A DNA stretch of 64,000 nucleotides, taken from assembly GCF_963678635.1 (NCBI RefSeq), contig NC_087064.1, positions 39,902,530-39,966,529 of the forward strand. The letters are read 5' to 3'. Below, in pieces: positions 48,019 to 57,866 of this stretch. The stretch is from Symsagittifera roscoffensis (taxonomy: Eukaryota > Xenacoelomorpha > Acoela > Convolutidae). The number at the start of each line of letters is the position of its first letter. The first letter of the stretch is position 1. The notes beneath the pieces were generated by a model, which worked only from the letters and a program-made list of their open reading frames with translations, did no database searches and was not told where the DNA came from. Made by a program: the position numbers and the translations under genes.

Positions 48019-48106
48019 CTTTGAAAGCAGCGCAGCCCTTAAGTAGATTTCTATTGAGGTGCATGCAAATCTCAGCCTGCAGGCAATCTGGGAAACCTTT
48101 CAGCAC
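48019..48106 (-). CDS. KCNH2-like: ERG channel exon: end of C-linker
   Basis: 88 nt, phase 0 to 1, a small exon found because the joined protein needed it. It encodes [18 protein letters not shown] then [11 protein letters not shown] plus one base that completes an aspartate codon with the next exon (FKDASPGCL). Vertebrate ERG reads very similarly here. The acceptor is ttgttttag and the donor GTTAGT. It is followed, in gene direction, by an intron of about 13.8 kb holding LINE-B, two LINE-X fragments, an I/jockey fragment and a decayed coding region. Recognition rests on the conserved peptide plus matching phase on both sides. Confidence 0.92.
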
Positions 48107-48263
48107 CTAAAACAAAGTATTTTAGCAAGAGAAAACAGTCCTAAACAAACCAATAGATTGCAAAGCCTATCGTTGCCACTTAAACGCATGATCACTCGCA
48201 ATTCTCAACAAATAATGATTTTAGAAATAAGTAGATGGCAAATGAGGATATTATGCAACGTAC

Positions 48264-48463
48264 AGCGTGCATGTCAATGCCGTTGGTGTAAGTCCAAGCG
48301 TGCTGGAAATACTCTTCTAATCTCTGTTTCAGTGGATTGGGTATCTGGTGGAACTTGATGAACTCCTTAACACGAAGCATCTGTGTGTGGTACCTGGCAG
48401 TACCAGAGTACAGTCTCTGAATGATGGCCGAGACATTTCCAAAGATTGAGGCGTACATCAGGG
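48264..48463 (-). CDS. KCNH2-like: ERG channel exon: S6 and C-linker
   Basis: 200 nt, phase 1 to 0. The two leading C bases complete the serine codon begun by either pore exon, giving [17 protein letters not shown], the inner half of S6. The tyrosine and phenylalanine that line the drug-binding cavity of vertebrate ERG are both present (LMY and SIF). The C-linker [18 protein letters not shown], then [20 protein letters not shown] and [10 protein letters not shown], is nearly the vertebrate sequence. Donor GTACGT follows 48264. The next exon begins only 157 bp downstream, the one short intron in the middle of this gene, whereas the preceding intron is about 4.5 kb and contains two hAT/MULE-type miniature elements. 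Confidence 0.95.
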
Positions 48464-48635
48464 CTAAAAACCGTTGCCAACAGACATTTTATCTACTTTG
48501 AGTTTAAGGCTATCTAATAATAATTGAAGCCTCAATTGTACAACTTTGAAACGTCGGTACCTCAAAAAGGCTCTGTAGTTAAACTATCTTCCTCACTTTT
48601 TAACAATTTCTGAACTTTAGCTAACAGACAGTTCG

Positions 48636-49100
48636 AAAAGAGTCACTGAATGCAAGTAAACAGAAAAAAAACTGACCTGTTATTTGAAAAAAACTTCACC
48701 TTTCGTACTTTAAAGACAAAACATATGCATTTAAAGCTCTTTGATCTTCAAGACCGCTTTTTTATAGAACGCTGCTTTTTTAAAGAAAAAATTTAATTTG
48801 AAAAATTTGGATCAAAGGGTAAACATTTTTATTCCGCTGGGACATCTGAAAATTAAAATCCACATTCGAAACTAGAAGTCGGTCACGTTTTTCGCGACCT
48901 TGACACTTATGTTGTTCGATGGTCGAGTTTGCCTTGCTTTTAACAAAGGATTGAACTGAATTTGAAAAGAAATTAGAAGTCAAACCGCGAAACAGCAAAA
49001 TTGATCCTGAACAAATTTTAGGACTTTTCCTGAAAAAAAAAATAATAATAGTAGTCTTCACGACCTATTTAAGAGTCTGAGCTACGTTCATCAAATCTTG
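48636..49100 (+). repeat. M repeat copy
   Basis: Starts aaaagagtcactgaatgcaa, contains tattccgctgggacatctga and gttgttcgatggtcgagttt, ends cctatttaagagtctgagct then acgttcatcaaatcttg. Confidence 0.8.
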
Positions 49101-49506
49101 AAATAAATTCAATAAAAGGCATAATTTTTCTTACTCCTATCGGAAATATTGCTTTTTTTTATCAAAACCCAAAGAGTTTTAATTAAAACGCAATATAAAC
49201 ATTACGAGGGCAAACAGTGTATTTTGTGAACTGTCAGCGGATTCCGCAACAATGACACTTCGGTTGTTCTTCTTTTGTTCTTTCATTCATTTTGATCGTT
49301 TCGACAAATATTTTAACATGTTTAAAGAGTTGTCTCTGGAACCCAGGAACATACAGACACAAAAATGTGCGCATATCCAGTGCACATTTTGGTCTCGTCA
49401 TGTATCGGTCATCAAAGGAAAGATACCAGCTAAATACTGTAGGAATTAACCGCACATTATCCAACTTGAAGTTAAACGGCAACTGCAACATAGCAAGCCG
49501 AGTTGG

Positions 49507-49857
49507 AAAAGAGTCAATGAACACAAATAAACAGAAAAAACACTTGTATTTTGAAAAAAAAAACGACTTTCGAATTTCAAAGAAAAAAAGATTACCTATT
49601 GATCACTAGGTAAATTTTTTATTGCGCCGAGAAATCTGAAAATTAAAATCGACTTTCGAAATTAGAAGTCGATCACGTTTTTCATGACCATTAAAATTTT
49701 GCTGTTCAGTAGTGGAGTTTGCCTTACTTTTAAACAATGAATGGAACTAAAAAAAAAACAGAAGTAAAACCACGAACAAATCAAATTTGAACAAACATAT
49801 TTTGGTATTTTTCCTTTAAAAAGCTTAAACCATTACGACCTGATTCATCGACTCTTA
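49507..49857 (+). repeat. M repeat copy
   Basis: Starts aaaagagtcaatgaacacaa; shares gaagtcgatcacgtttttca and gtagtggagtttgccttact; ends gattcatcgactctta. Confidence 0.75.
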
Positions 49858-50204
49858 AAATGACAAATTTGATAGATATTTGCAAATAGTTGACGTGAAC
49901 TAGATAATTGGATAGATGTAAATATAGCCAACAGAGAGTTGTAAAGTAGTTTGTTTAATGACCTTATCCTAACTGGCTGTTGGAAGAAATTATATAATCT
50001 CAAGAATACTGAAAAAACATGATCCAATTTCAACAGATTGATCCCTTTGCAGAGGTTAGTTTGCCCTCCATTCAGAAAATTAAGTTTGCCTTCCATTCAG
50101 AAAATTAGTTTGATTTGAACCAAAATCAAGTCAACCTATATATGTCTTCAGTGACACTTAAGTGTTGATCAATTTTTCAAGGTTGAAGACTGCGTTAAAT
50201 AACA

Positions 50205-50572
50205 CAGGGACGGATCTTGGATTTTCTCGAGGGAGGAGGGGATTTGAAAAAAAAATCTGGTCGACCTTTTTTTCATAATTGGAATTCCCATAGCACTAAA
50301 AAGACTCTGTTTTGGCCAATTTTTCTGCGCCTCAGGCAAAATTTGGGGAAAAAACAGGCCAAACAAGGCGTTTTTAGGCACTTTTTGGAATTTTTAACCA
50401 AAAAAAAGCGTTTCTTCGGTGCGCCCACCCCTCAAAATAAGTATATATTGGCGCCCAAGGCGCCTTTAGAAAAACTTCGCTGAAAATCCGTCAGCCGAAA
50501 ATGGACAGGGGGGTCGAATCCCTGAGGAAGCGGACGCCCCCCCCCCCCCCCAAAAAAAAAAATCCGCCCCTG
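50205..50572. mobile_element. hAT-type MITE
   Basis: 368 bp with ends CAGGGACGGATCTTGG and, inward from the right, CAGGGGCGGATTTTTT. Flanking octamers aaataaca and aattaaca differ at one base. It shares its body with 4396-4797 (gactctg.tttggcca, tacatattggcgcc). A run of 15 C then 11 A (50537-50562) sits next to the right end. Confidence 0.8.
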
Positions 50573-50654
50573 AATTAACATGTTGGATTTTCGCACTTTT
50601 ATTTTGGAATGCGTAGCTTGCCTTCTATTTAGCAAACATCTAACTGACAGTTGG

Positions 50655-51556
50655 AAAAGAGTAATGAACGTAAAGAAACTGAAAAAAAACGACTTGTTTT
50701 TTCAAAAATTTCAAATTTTAAATTTCAAAGAAAAGCTTAGATGGCCTTAAAGCTTTTTGAATTTTTAGAACAATTGATGTGGACACTTTTTTGTTAAAAC
50801 TAACCCAATTTGAGAAAACTGGATCAAAAGGCAAAACTGCTTACGTCTCAAATGACATGTGTCCCAAATGGCATAAAAATGAAAAATTTCCCAAATGGCA
50901 TAAATTTGATGCAACAGGTGCAATAGGAAAATCTAGAACAATTTGTTCGTGAACAATAATGTGAAAAAATAAGTCAAGTTGTCAATTCAAATGTTAATTG
51001 ACATTTTATCTTAAAATTGTAGAACTTTTTTATCATAGCGAAAATCATAAGATTGCGGTTAAAAGCTTCATGTGGTCAATTTTTCCGACAAATTTGTTGC
51101 TTAACATTTGTTTGAAAGCAATTAATTCCAAATCTTGTTCACATGTTTTCGTTCCTGACAAAATGTTAGAATTTGAAATTGATAGAAAACGTTTGAATTA
51201 CAATGAAAACTTGAAATGTATGCCATTTGGGAAAAGTTTCATTTTTATGCCATTTGGGAATTATGATATTTGGGAAGTTACCGGCAAAACTTTTTTTTCA
51301 CTGGGAAATCTGCTAGATAATTTCCATTTTCGAAATTAGAAGTCGATCAGGTTTTTCGTGACCTTCACTTTTGCTGTTTGATAGTAGAGTTTGCCTTCCT
51401 TTTAACAATAGAAATGCACTGAGCTTGAAAAGAAGTCACAAGTCAAACCGCGAAAAATCAAAATTAAGCGTGACCAAATTTTCAGATTTTTTCCTGAAAA
51501 AAATCAAAAAAATCAGCAAGACCTGTATAAGAGTACCAAATAAGTTCATTACTCTT
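50655..51556 (+). repeat. M repeat split by a MULE-type insertion
   Basis: The left part 50655-50838 (gagtaatgaacgtaaagaaa, caatttgagaaaactggatc) and right part 51292-51556 (cactgggaaatctgc, agtcgatcaggtttttcgtg, cctgtataagagtaccaaat, gttcattactctt) form one M copy around the element at 50839-51282. Confidence 0.85.
50839..51282. mobile_element. MULE-type MITE with 9-bp target duplication
   Basis: 444 bp. The inverted ends are about 65 bp and contain TTCCCAAATGGCATAAAAATG-type text twice on each side (left 50839-50910, right 51215-51282). Flanked by ggcaaaact at 50830-50838 and 51283-51291, an exact 9-bp direct repeat, the size typical of Mutator-like elements. No transposase inside; the frame at 50998-51339 is incidental. 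Confidence 0.85.
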
Positions 51557-52982
51557 TAAAGAATTTGAAGTAAATTTGGAAAAATTGGAAGGTCAAACCA
51601 CAAAAACAAATCAAATTTGGGCGAGAATTTTGACGGAAACGGCGAAAAAAATCCCGCGACCTGAAAATGTTAAATTCATTATCTCAACGGATTCAAAGGG
51701 AAACAGCATACATTCAAGGACAACGCTGGTTGATGTAATATTTAACATCAGCAAAGCAAAAAGGGTATATATTATAACTAAACACCAACTAAGGGCCACT
51801 TTGATTTATTTCAATCAGGATAACAATGATTTCAGCCCTGCTCAATTGTTTGCCTCTATCTAACATCGATATGACATTAAAAGCTTGGAGTAACAGTTAG
51901 TTGTGCTGGATCACAGTCATTAATTTTATTGATCTCTGTAGCACTAGGGTCATTTATCTGGCAACTTTTTCGCCCTCCATAGAATATAAAGTGAGGTAAA
52001 AAAGACGACGACTAATCAGCTGAACCCATTTAAAACTATTAAACCTAGTAAACAAATAAGAAACTGAAATTTTATCAAATCGAAGTTGCTAAATTTACAA
52101 CCAATATAAAAAAGCAAGTTTAGATTAGACTGGGTACTTGAAACGCAAACATGCACAAAAATGTCAGTTAGTTGACGAAAAAACAGAGTTGACAAAAGAC
52201 CTCAAGAAATGATTCAAAGATTGAAATGATACAAAATGTTTACTTTACGGAAATCTATTTTCCGATTTGATAACGCTTGCTAATCGAAAGCGTTATTGTT
52301 GGCAGTTTTTGATAAAACTAGCCCAATTAGAGCTGTGCTATACTAATTTTTTAAAATTCCGCTGAGAAATGTAAAAACTTGAATCCAATTCCGAAACTAA
52401 TAGTCAATCACTTTGAGCGTGATCATATTTCAAAACATTTTGAGGAAATTACGTAACAAAAATCACGCGACCTGAAAAAATTTACTTTATTTGCTTACTT
52501 CACGAAAGATTGCTCTGATCAAATTGGAGATACATTTCCGTTTGGGCCAAAAGGAGTTCAGTGTTCAGTATAGCAAATCATATCGCAGCTGCCAGATATT
52601 TGAACCATAAGCTGGATTTTACCCCTTTTGTCGTGCAAGTTAAGATCATTCAGTCTATCTAAAGCCTAATAATTATAAAAGTATATCGGGTCATTTCAAA
52701 AAAAAAAAATGAAAAAAAAACTCCAATCGTGGATGCCTCATTCAGATCGAAAAGAGTATAAACGAAAAGATGAACAAATAAGGTACTCATCAGCAAAATT
52801 CTGAAACACATCAGTGAGTTCTGTTATCAAGCTGCTAATAAGCCATTGAATATGCGTCACCATTGAATTATATTTCGCGTCAAACTTGGCCACTACAGAC
52901 CTGGTCACTTAGATAGGATGTTTAGTTTGAAATGACCAGAAAATGCACAAGGCGGGCGAGCGACTCAACAAGACTGACTTAC
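51557..52982. other. intron sequence without recognised genes
   Basis: A frame at 51576-51863 has no family likeness. A worn partial M copy lies at about 52310-52480 (aactagcccaatt, gagcgtgatcatatttca). Confidence 0.5.
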
Positions 52983-53217
52983 ATCCCAACAGCATGACCA
53001 TTATGGTGAACACTTTTTCGGCATTAGTGCTTGGAGATACATTTCCGAAGCCGACCGATGTGAGGCTGCTGAATATAAAGTAGAGGGCCGTGATGTATCT
53101 CGAGGAGAGATCAGGCCCCCCTCTGTTGTCTGGCAATCCCCTTAAAGCCAAGGAGGCATTGGGGGAGTAAGGCTGCTTCAAGTCTGAGGCCAGTTGGTCT
53201 AGCCATCCTATTTTATG
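52983..53217 (-). CDS. KCNH2-like: ERG channel pore exon, version b (long turret)
   Basis: 235 nt, phase 0 to phase 1, the same role and borders as the exon at 53553-53760. It reads [17 protein letters not shown], a turret nine residues longer than version a with a different sequon (NAS) and an insertion around LALRGLPDN, then [13 protein letters not shown], filter [15 protein letters not shown] and S6 start. The reading frame is open and the filter, pore helix and splice signals are intact (acceptor ends tcaag, donor GTAAGT), so it looks functional and not a relic. The turret shapes inactivation and toxin access in ERG channels (family knowledge). I infer that b gives a channel with altered gating. 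Whether it is expressed cannot be told from the sequence. Confidence 0.92.
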
Positions 53218-53552
53218 CTTGAGTCAAATGAAAAAAAAAAACGCGTGAGGACAAAGTAAATAAGAATTAAACTACTGGCTTGCGCGTCCCACTCAATCAA
53301 ACTAGGCTCGACAGCAGGCAGTGAATGCGAACCAAACGACAAAACGTGAATCGAATCAAAACCAGAAAGACTAAACTGGGTTTGCTTGTCTCGCAGTTAG
53401 TAGTCTGGTAAATTTGAACAGATGAAATATATTATTTCGCTATTTATCATGATGGTTATATACGTTCACTGTCTGCTAGCCTGTCTTGAGCTTTAATCTT
53501 CCGCGCTTATAGTGATAGGGGACGACGCACAACAGTAGTATTTGGCACTCAC

Positions 53553-53760
53553 ATCCCACTAGCATCACCATGATGGAGAATATCTTCTCTGCGTTGGTGT
53601 TGGGAGAGACGTTTCCGAAACCAACGCTGGTGATGCTTGAGAAGGTGAAGTAGAGGGCGGTGATGTACTTGGCCTTGGTGGAGGGTCCCCCCAGGCCAGT
53701 GCTGTTGTTGAACGGCTCATTTATCTGCTCACTTAAGTGGTCTAACCAGCCTATCTTGTG
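53553..53760 (-). CDS. KCNH2-like: ERG channel pore exon, version a (short turret)
   Basis: 208 nt, phase 0 to phase 1, encoding 69 residues plus one base. It starts [17 protein letters not shown], carries an N-glycosylation sequon (NNST) in the turret, then GLGGPS, the pore helix [13 protein letters not shown], the selectivity filter [15 protein letters not shown] and the first part of S6. This is the version closer to vertebrate ERG in turret length. Acceptor AG is at 53762-53761 and donor GTGAGT follows 53553. It lies 332 bp after the S4-S5 exon and 335 bp before a second, homologous pore exon with identical phases. Splicing both would shift the frame, so a and b should be mutually exclusive. 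Confidence 0.93.
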
Positions 53761-54092
53761 CTAGTATAACATAACACACTACCTATGTTAAAACTCATTA
53801 ACTGATGAGAAAAAGGACCAGCCCACTACATATTCAGCTCTCTATATCGAACCGTTGGTGCGAAACTATAAAATTTTGTTCGCACACGTTATTTCATCCT
53901 GAGGCAATGATTAAAATAATTACGGATCTGATTGAGATTTGGATACTCTTTGTAAAACCTGATTATAAGGTTTCATGTAAGCAGCGATGTCCAATTTCCC
54001 ACTTTTTATGATATTTTACTCAACGCTGAATGATATATTTGGTCCTTTTTCGTCTTCTAATGCCCTCCCCCGTGACAATAGATCTACCTCAC

Positions 54093-54284
54093 CTCGAGTG
54101 TGGGTCGTTCTACATTAGCGATGGCGTACCAGATGCATGCCAGCCAGTGTGCTATCATGGCAAATGTGCACATGAGGAGCAGCAACACGGCCGCCCCGTA
54201 TTCCGAGTACCGGTCCAATTTCCGAGCCACTCGCACTAGACGCAACAGTCTAGCCGTCTTCAGCAAACCGATCAGTGTTGTAGT
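54093..54284 (-). CDS. KCNH2-like: ERG channel exon: S4 voltage sensor, S4-S5 linker and S5
   Basis: 64 codons, phase 0 at both ends. It opens with TTTLIGLLK and the charged S4 helix [14 protein letters not shown], then the linker [10 protein letters not shown] that couples sensor to gate, then S5 ending [16 protein letters not shown]. The spacing of arginines is that of vertebrate ERG channels. The acceptor reads ttctag just upstream of ACTACA, and the donor is GAG/GTGAGG at 54092-54091. The next exon starts with HKIGWLD, as vertebrate ERG does after the same point. No exon for S1-S3 is visible in the 9.7 kb upstream inside the window, which is full of retroelements, so the preceding intron is longer than that. 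Confidence 0.95.
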
Positions 54285-55020
54285 CTAGAACAGAACACTT
54301 TTTGAACGCTTCCACAACACTGACCACATCGCTTACCAGATAATTTTAAAAAATAAGAACCAGTGCTTCTCCCACCTAACAATCAGGTATCCGCAAAAAT
54401 AAGGTTATCTTGCGTACCTGTTGTTGCTGTTTTCATCCCGATATTTGGGGTGTGACCGGCATGCTCTCGCCGAGTCTAAAAAACGTTCCGGCCACTATCG
54501 GTGGGAGTCACAGGTCTATTGGGGTCAGGGATTTTTGGGACGGTTAAAACGACGTAGTGCAGTGTGGGGTGCTGGGCATTGAGGGCATATAGGTAGGACT
54601 TTCGGTTCTATACTATTTGAAAAATCGTTACGGTAGGGACTGTAGCCGGATCTTATTTCAGCGAGGGTGCGTCTAGTTGAGCGGGGGACTCTCATTTCTT
54701 TTCAAGAGACGTCTGGTGGTCTAGGAGTGATAACTTTAGCGCGCTGGTTTCATCAATGGCTTTTTGAACTCTGCGAGTGTAAAAGTAATTCAGAAACGTT
54801 TTAAAATTCTGGTTTATGAAACCTCTAAGCTGGCTAAAATCGGTTAAAGATTTGGATTCGTTTGCCCCACTAGTTCCAACATTGAAGTTCTTCTTTGTGT
54901 GTGTCTACAATTTATGAGCGTAGAGGGGGCAGGTGAGTAGGGTTAAAATGTAATGAAATTGAAGGCACGTGAGTTTTAAAAGCGAATTGAGATGCGAGAA
55001 GCTTATGGTGAATTCTCACA
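54285..55020. other. no feature recognised
   Basis: Less AT-rich than the left half, no open frame of note, and no sign of the missing S1-S3 exons of the channel. Confidence 0.5.
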
Positions 55021-55190
55021 TCAGCCAGTTAGCACTGAGTACAGGTGGTCAAAAAGGTTCATTTTAGTGAACCCGGTCACAATCCGAAAAGCTGCTTTTG
55101 GCAGTTTACTAATGAAAATATTACTGGTAGCATGAGCCCCGGCTCGACAGACGTAAGCAATAAATGGTCTTATGAAAGTTTTAACCACAG
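55021..55190 (-). pseudogene. I/jockey-like LINE reverse transcriptase thumb fragment
   Basis: Reads VVKTFIRPFIAYVCRAGAH, then ISKLPKAAFRIVTGFTKMNL and FDHLYSVLTG, matching the pattern (K-lvRPl-dYa-pvw...LQ--Qn-AlR--tG----dHLh) just after the polymerase core in I/jockey-group elements. It is joined on its upstream side to a palindromic repeat (55186-55221). Confidence 0.65.
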
Positions 55191-55221
55191 GCGAAGCTGA
55201 GCTTTGCATCACTTGCAATAC
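55186..55221 (+). repeat. palindromic short repeat
   Basis: caggcgaagctgagctttgc then atcacttgcaatac; the only copy seen right of the ERG exons, inserted between LINE fragments. Confidence 0.75.
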
Positions 55222-55225
55222 AAAA

Positions 55226-55893
55226 ATGAATGACAAAGAAAATGAATCGGAAAAAAAATCAAAAAATCGATTTATTTCTCCGTGTTTGGAGAAATTAAGA
55301 ACTGGTTCGAAATTTACACCGAGAAAATTATACTCAATTTAGTGGAGGCGTGTTTTATGTCGCGCGATTCGACGTCAGTGTGGATGTCATCGGTGTAAGA
55401 CTAAAGTTCTACTTCTGATGGAATTCGGGTGCATCGTGCGATTGTTTTCTGGTGCGGATGCAAGTTTAAAAAGAGTAAGTGAGATGACAGAGGCTTGAGG
55501 GACGCCTGTGAGCACAATCCTTGATTTAGACAAGGTGTCTCTGTAACGGAGGGTCAAAAATGAATGACAAAGAAAATGAAACGGAAAAAAAATCAAAAAA
55601 TCGATTTATTTCTCCGTGTTTGGAGAAATTAAGAACTGGTTCGAAATTTACACCGATAAAATTATACTCATTTTAGTGGAGGCGTGTTTTATGTCGCGCG
55701 ATTCGACGTCAGTGTGGATGTCATCGGTGTAAGACTAAAGTTCTACTTCTGATGGAATTCGGGTGCATCGTGCGATTGTTTTCTGGTGCGGATGCAAGTT
55801 TAAAAAGAGTAAGTGAGATGACAGAGGCTTGAGGGACGCCTGTGAGCACAATCCTTGATGTAGACAAGGTGTCTCTGTATTGCGTGCGTCAGC
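55226..55893. repeat. two tandem 334-bp copies of a LINE polymerase segment
   Basis: 55226-55559 and 55560-55893, nearly identical. On the minus strand they carry the block before the catalytic motif (VPQASVISLTLFKLAS) and SYTDD-type remnants. Confidence 0.85.
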
Positions 55894-56571
55894 GCTGACC
55901 GGCCACTCAGATAGTTTGCTAGCCATCTTCTTAAGCTTTCGGGAACACTGGTCTATGTAGTATTACCAACAGAGTGCGGTGGCAGAAAATTTTGAAACTT
56001 TAGAGAGATCTAGAAAGGCAAGTGAAGTCCTTTCGGAGGGTCATCATTGGTTACAACCAAGACAGATGTAAAATTGGAGTAGTTAGAGCCCTCGTTGTTG
56101 AGTGTAGGAACCGGAAACCGTAACGATGAGCTGCTTTTGGGAGGAACTTTTGAGTGTATTAGACCTTCTAAAACGTTTACTGCTGTCTTAAAATTGAAAC
56201 AACGGTATGGTTATGAAATTTTCGAACCTTTGCTTGGTTTCTGTATAGAAACTATCTTCGAGTTCGTCCAAATATGCGTTATTTGGTTCAATTTTACAGA
56301 TAGGTTAAAAGATGTGTTATAAAACTTAAGCCAGCGAGTTTCCCCAGATGTTTTTAGATGGACTAATCAATTTGAAATCAATATGAACCAAGGTACCACG
56401 AGTACAGACGAGTCCTGTGGACAAAGTTGTTTAAGAGAAAAAGTGTAGTACCCGATTGCAATACCCTTGCTGATTGCAATGGTAATAATACACGATTTCT
56501 GTGAAACGGAAAAGACAGAATTAAGCAGACAGACAATCTAAACAGCCGAAATTTTCTATTTGCAAGAAAAA

Positions 56572-56650
56572 CAAGTCTCAACTGGAATCGAACTCCCAGG
56601 CTTTGTCGTCTCAAGCATGGGGGTTACAGCAACTTAGAATACAGCTGAAC
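56572..56650 (-). repeat. second tRNA-like sequence in the tandem unit
   Basis: Minus strand: good B box gggagttcgattcc, poorer A box. Duplicated at 58512-58590. Confidence 0.4.
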
Positions 56651-57193
56651 CATAGAACTGCGAGAACTAAGCCGAAAAAATAAACAGATGGACGATAATC
56701 CGAAAAAGCAAAGAAAAAAGAGTTTGCAAAAAAAGGCCACAATCTTTGCCGCCTCGAGCCAGATGCGCTGGAGGGTTAATTGGATTTGAAATTATAATTA
56801 CACCCTTGCCCTAAGAGCTCACACACGCGTACAAAATGTCCCTTTTCACGTCAGAGCTCACACACGCGAACAAAGACTTTTTTCAGACGTAAGGACGCAA
56901 AAAGAGGCCACTAAACCGCTACTAAATAGTCCAAAACTTATTAAGCCGATAAAAATGACAAAAAAATGAAAACAAGAAAGAAGTTTTTAAAAATCGAACT
57001 GGTAAAATAACCAATGTGAAAAGCACAAACGGTTCAGCCGGAATTTTAAGATTTAAAAAACAACTGCAGTTAAAAGTGTTTACAGCTAAAACAAACGATT
57101 ATTAAAAGCTACAACTAAGCCGAATAAGCATAAGCAGACAAAAATTAGGCCGAATTATTTTGAACCGTAACAATTACCGATTGAAAGAAAAAC

Positions 57194-57270
57194 TGGCCCT
57201 GGTCATTCGAACCCAGGACATTTGCCCTTCCAGGCGTATTCGTTACCACTAAGCTAAATGTGCCAGGTAC
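57194..57270 (-). repeat. tRNA-like sequence in the tandem unit
   Basis: Minus strand: A-box-like ttagcttagtggtaacg, B box gggttcgaatgacc, with complementary ends cctgg/ccagg. Duplicated at 59134-59210. It resembles a tRNA more than the other candidates do but lacks a clear anticodon arm; likely a pseudogene or SINE head. Confidence 0.5.
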
Positions 57271-57424
57271 ACTTCAATATTTGAATTCATTATGAACCAA
57301 GGTATCGCCAATTCAATAAGTCCAATGAGCCCTCTGGGCATAGTTGTTTACGGCAAAAAAGTGTTGTAACCGCTTTCGCGATTGCAATACCCTTGCTATG
57401 GAAACGACAATAGGAAACTATTAG

Positions 57425-57727
57425 TCATTTCGACTGTCCCCAATTGGTATCCCTCGACAGTGTCTTCACGACTGATATCCTGCGCATGGTTTTACTTAGT
57501 AGAGTGTCTGCAGTGTTCGGAGAAATTAGGAGCTGGGTCGAAATAGACACCGAGAAATTTAAGGTAAAAACGAGCAACGAGTTATCTACTTGTAACAAAA
57601 AGTCATGTAGTTTATTGACATAGTTACTCAGTTTAGTGGAGACCTGTTTCATGTCGCGCGATTCGACTTCAGTGTAGAAGTCATCGGCGTAAGACTGGAC
57701 GTTTACTTCTGGAGAAATTCGGTTCAT
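57425..57727 (-). pseudogene. I/jockey-like reverse transcriptase fragment, unit 1
   Basis: 100 codons containing the catalytic motif QSYADDFYTEVESRD, then KLSNYVNKLHDFLLQVDN and RRISVVKTLSRDTNWGQSK. The family normally reads SYADDFT and later LK-LAGT-WGQ-KE. Upstream on the same strand the preceding polymerase motif (gvPQ-SV-S-TLF) is present in a shifted frame. The copy at 59365-59667 has the same protein sequence, so the tandem duplication is recent. Confidence 0.85.
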
Positions 57728-57866
57728 CTTGCGATTGTTTTTGGAAGCGGATGCAATTTTAAAAAGAGTAAGTGAGATGACAGCATTGAGGGACGCCTGT
57801 AAGCAGAATCCTTGATGTAGACAAGGTATCCTTGCATTGCGTCTGGGCTGACCAGTTTGCTATCCA

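Larger units (their letters stand above)
12363..54284 (-). other. KCNH2-like: ERG-type (Kv11) voltage-gated potassium channel gene, S4 to C-terminus
   Basis: Gene span assembled by reading exons on the minus strand. Every junction has AG/GT borders and phases agree from S4 to the stop codon: 54093-54284 (phase 0/0), 53553-53760 or 52983-53217 (0/1), 48264-48463 (1/0), 48019-48106 (0/1), 34034-34198 (1/1), 32341-32540 (1/0), 13356-13978 (0/2), 13049-13182 (2/1), 12363-12931 (1/stop). The joined product is about 790 residues. Pore signature SVGFGN, S6 [12 protein letters not shown] and the linker [19 protein letters not shown] identify the ERG branch of the EAG superfamily, not EAG or ELK. Family role: tetrameric plasma-membrane K+ channel with fast inactivation and slow deactivation that repolarises excitable cells. 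The PAS domain and S1-S3 are absent and must lie beyond position 54284, outside this window. Introns are up to 18 kb and full of mobile elements. Confidence 0.95.
55926..57866 (-). repeat. 1.94-kb composite unit 1
   Basis: Holds an ORF1 remnant (about 56010-56322), tRNA-like sequences (56572-56650, 57194-57270) and a polymerase fragment (57425-57727). It is almost identical to 57867-59806. Confidence 0.9.

Noticed and set aside
57194-57270. Functional tRNA gene
   Set aside because: A and B boxes are present, but the anticodon arm and acceptor pairing are poor and the sequence is embedded in a tandem retroelement unit.
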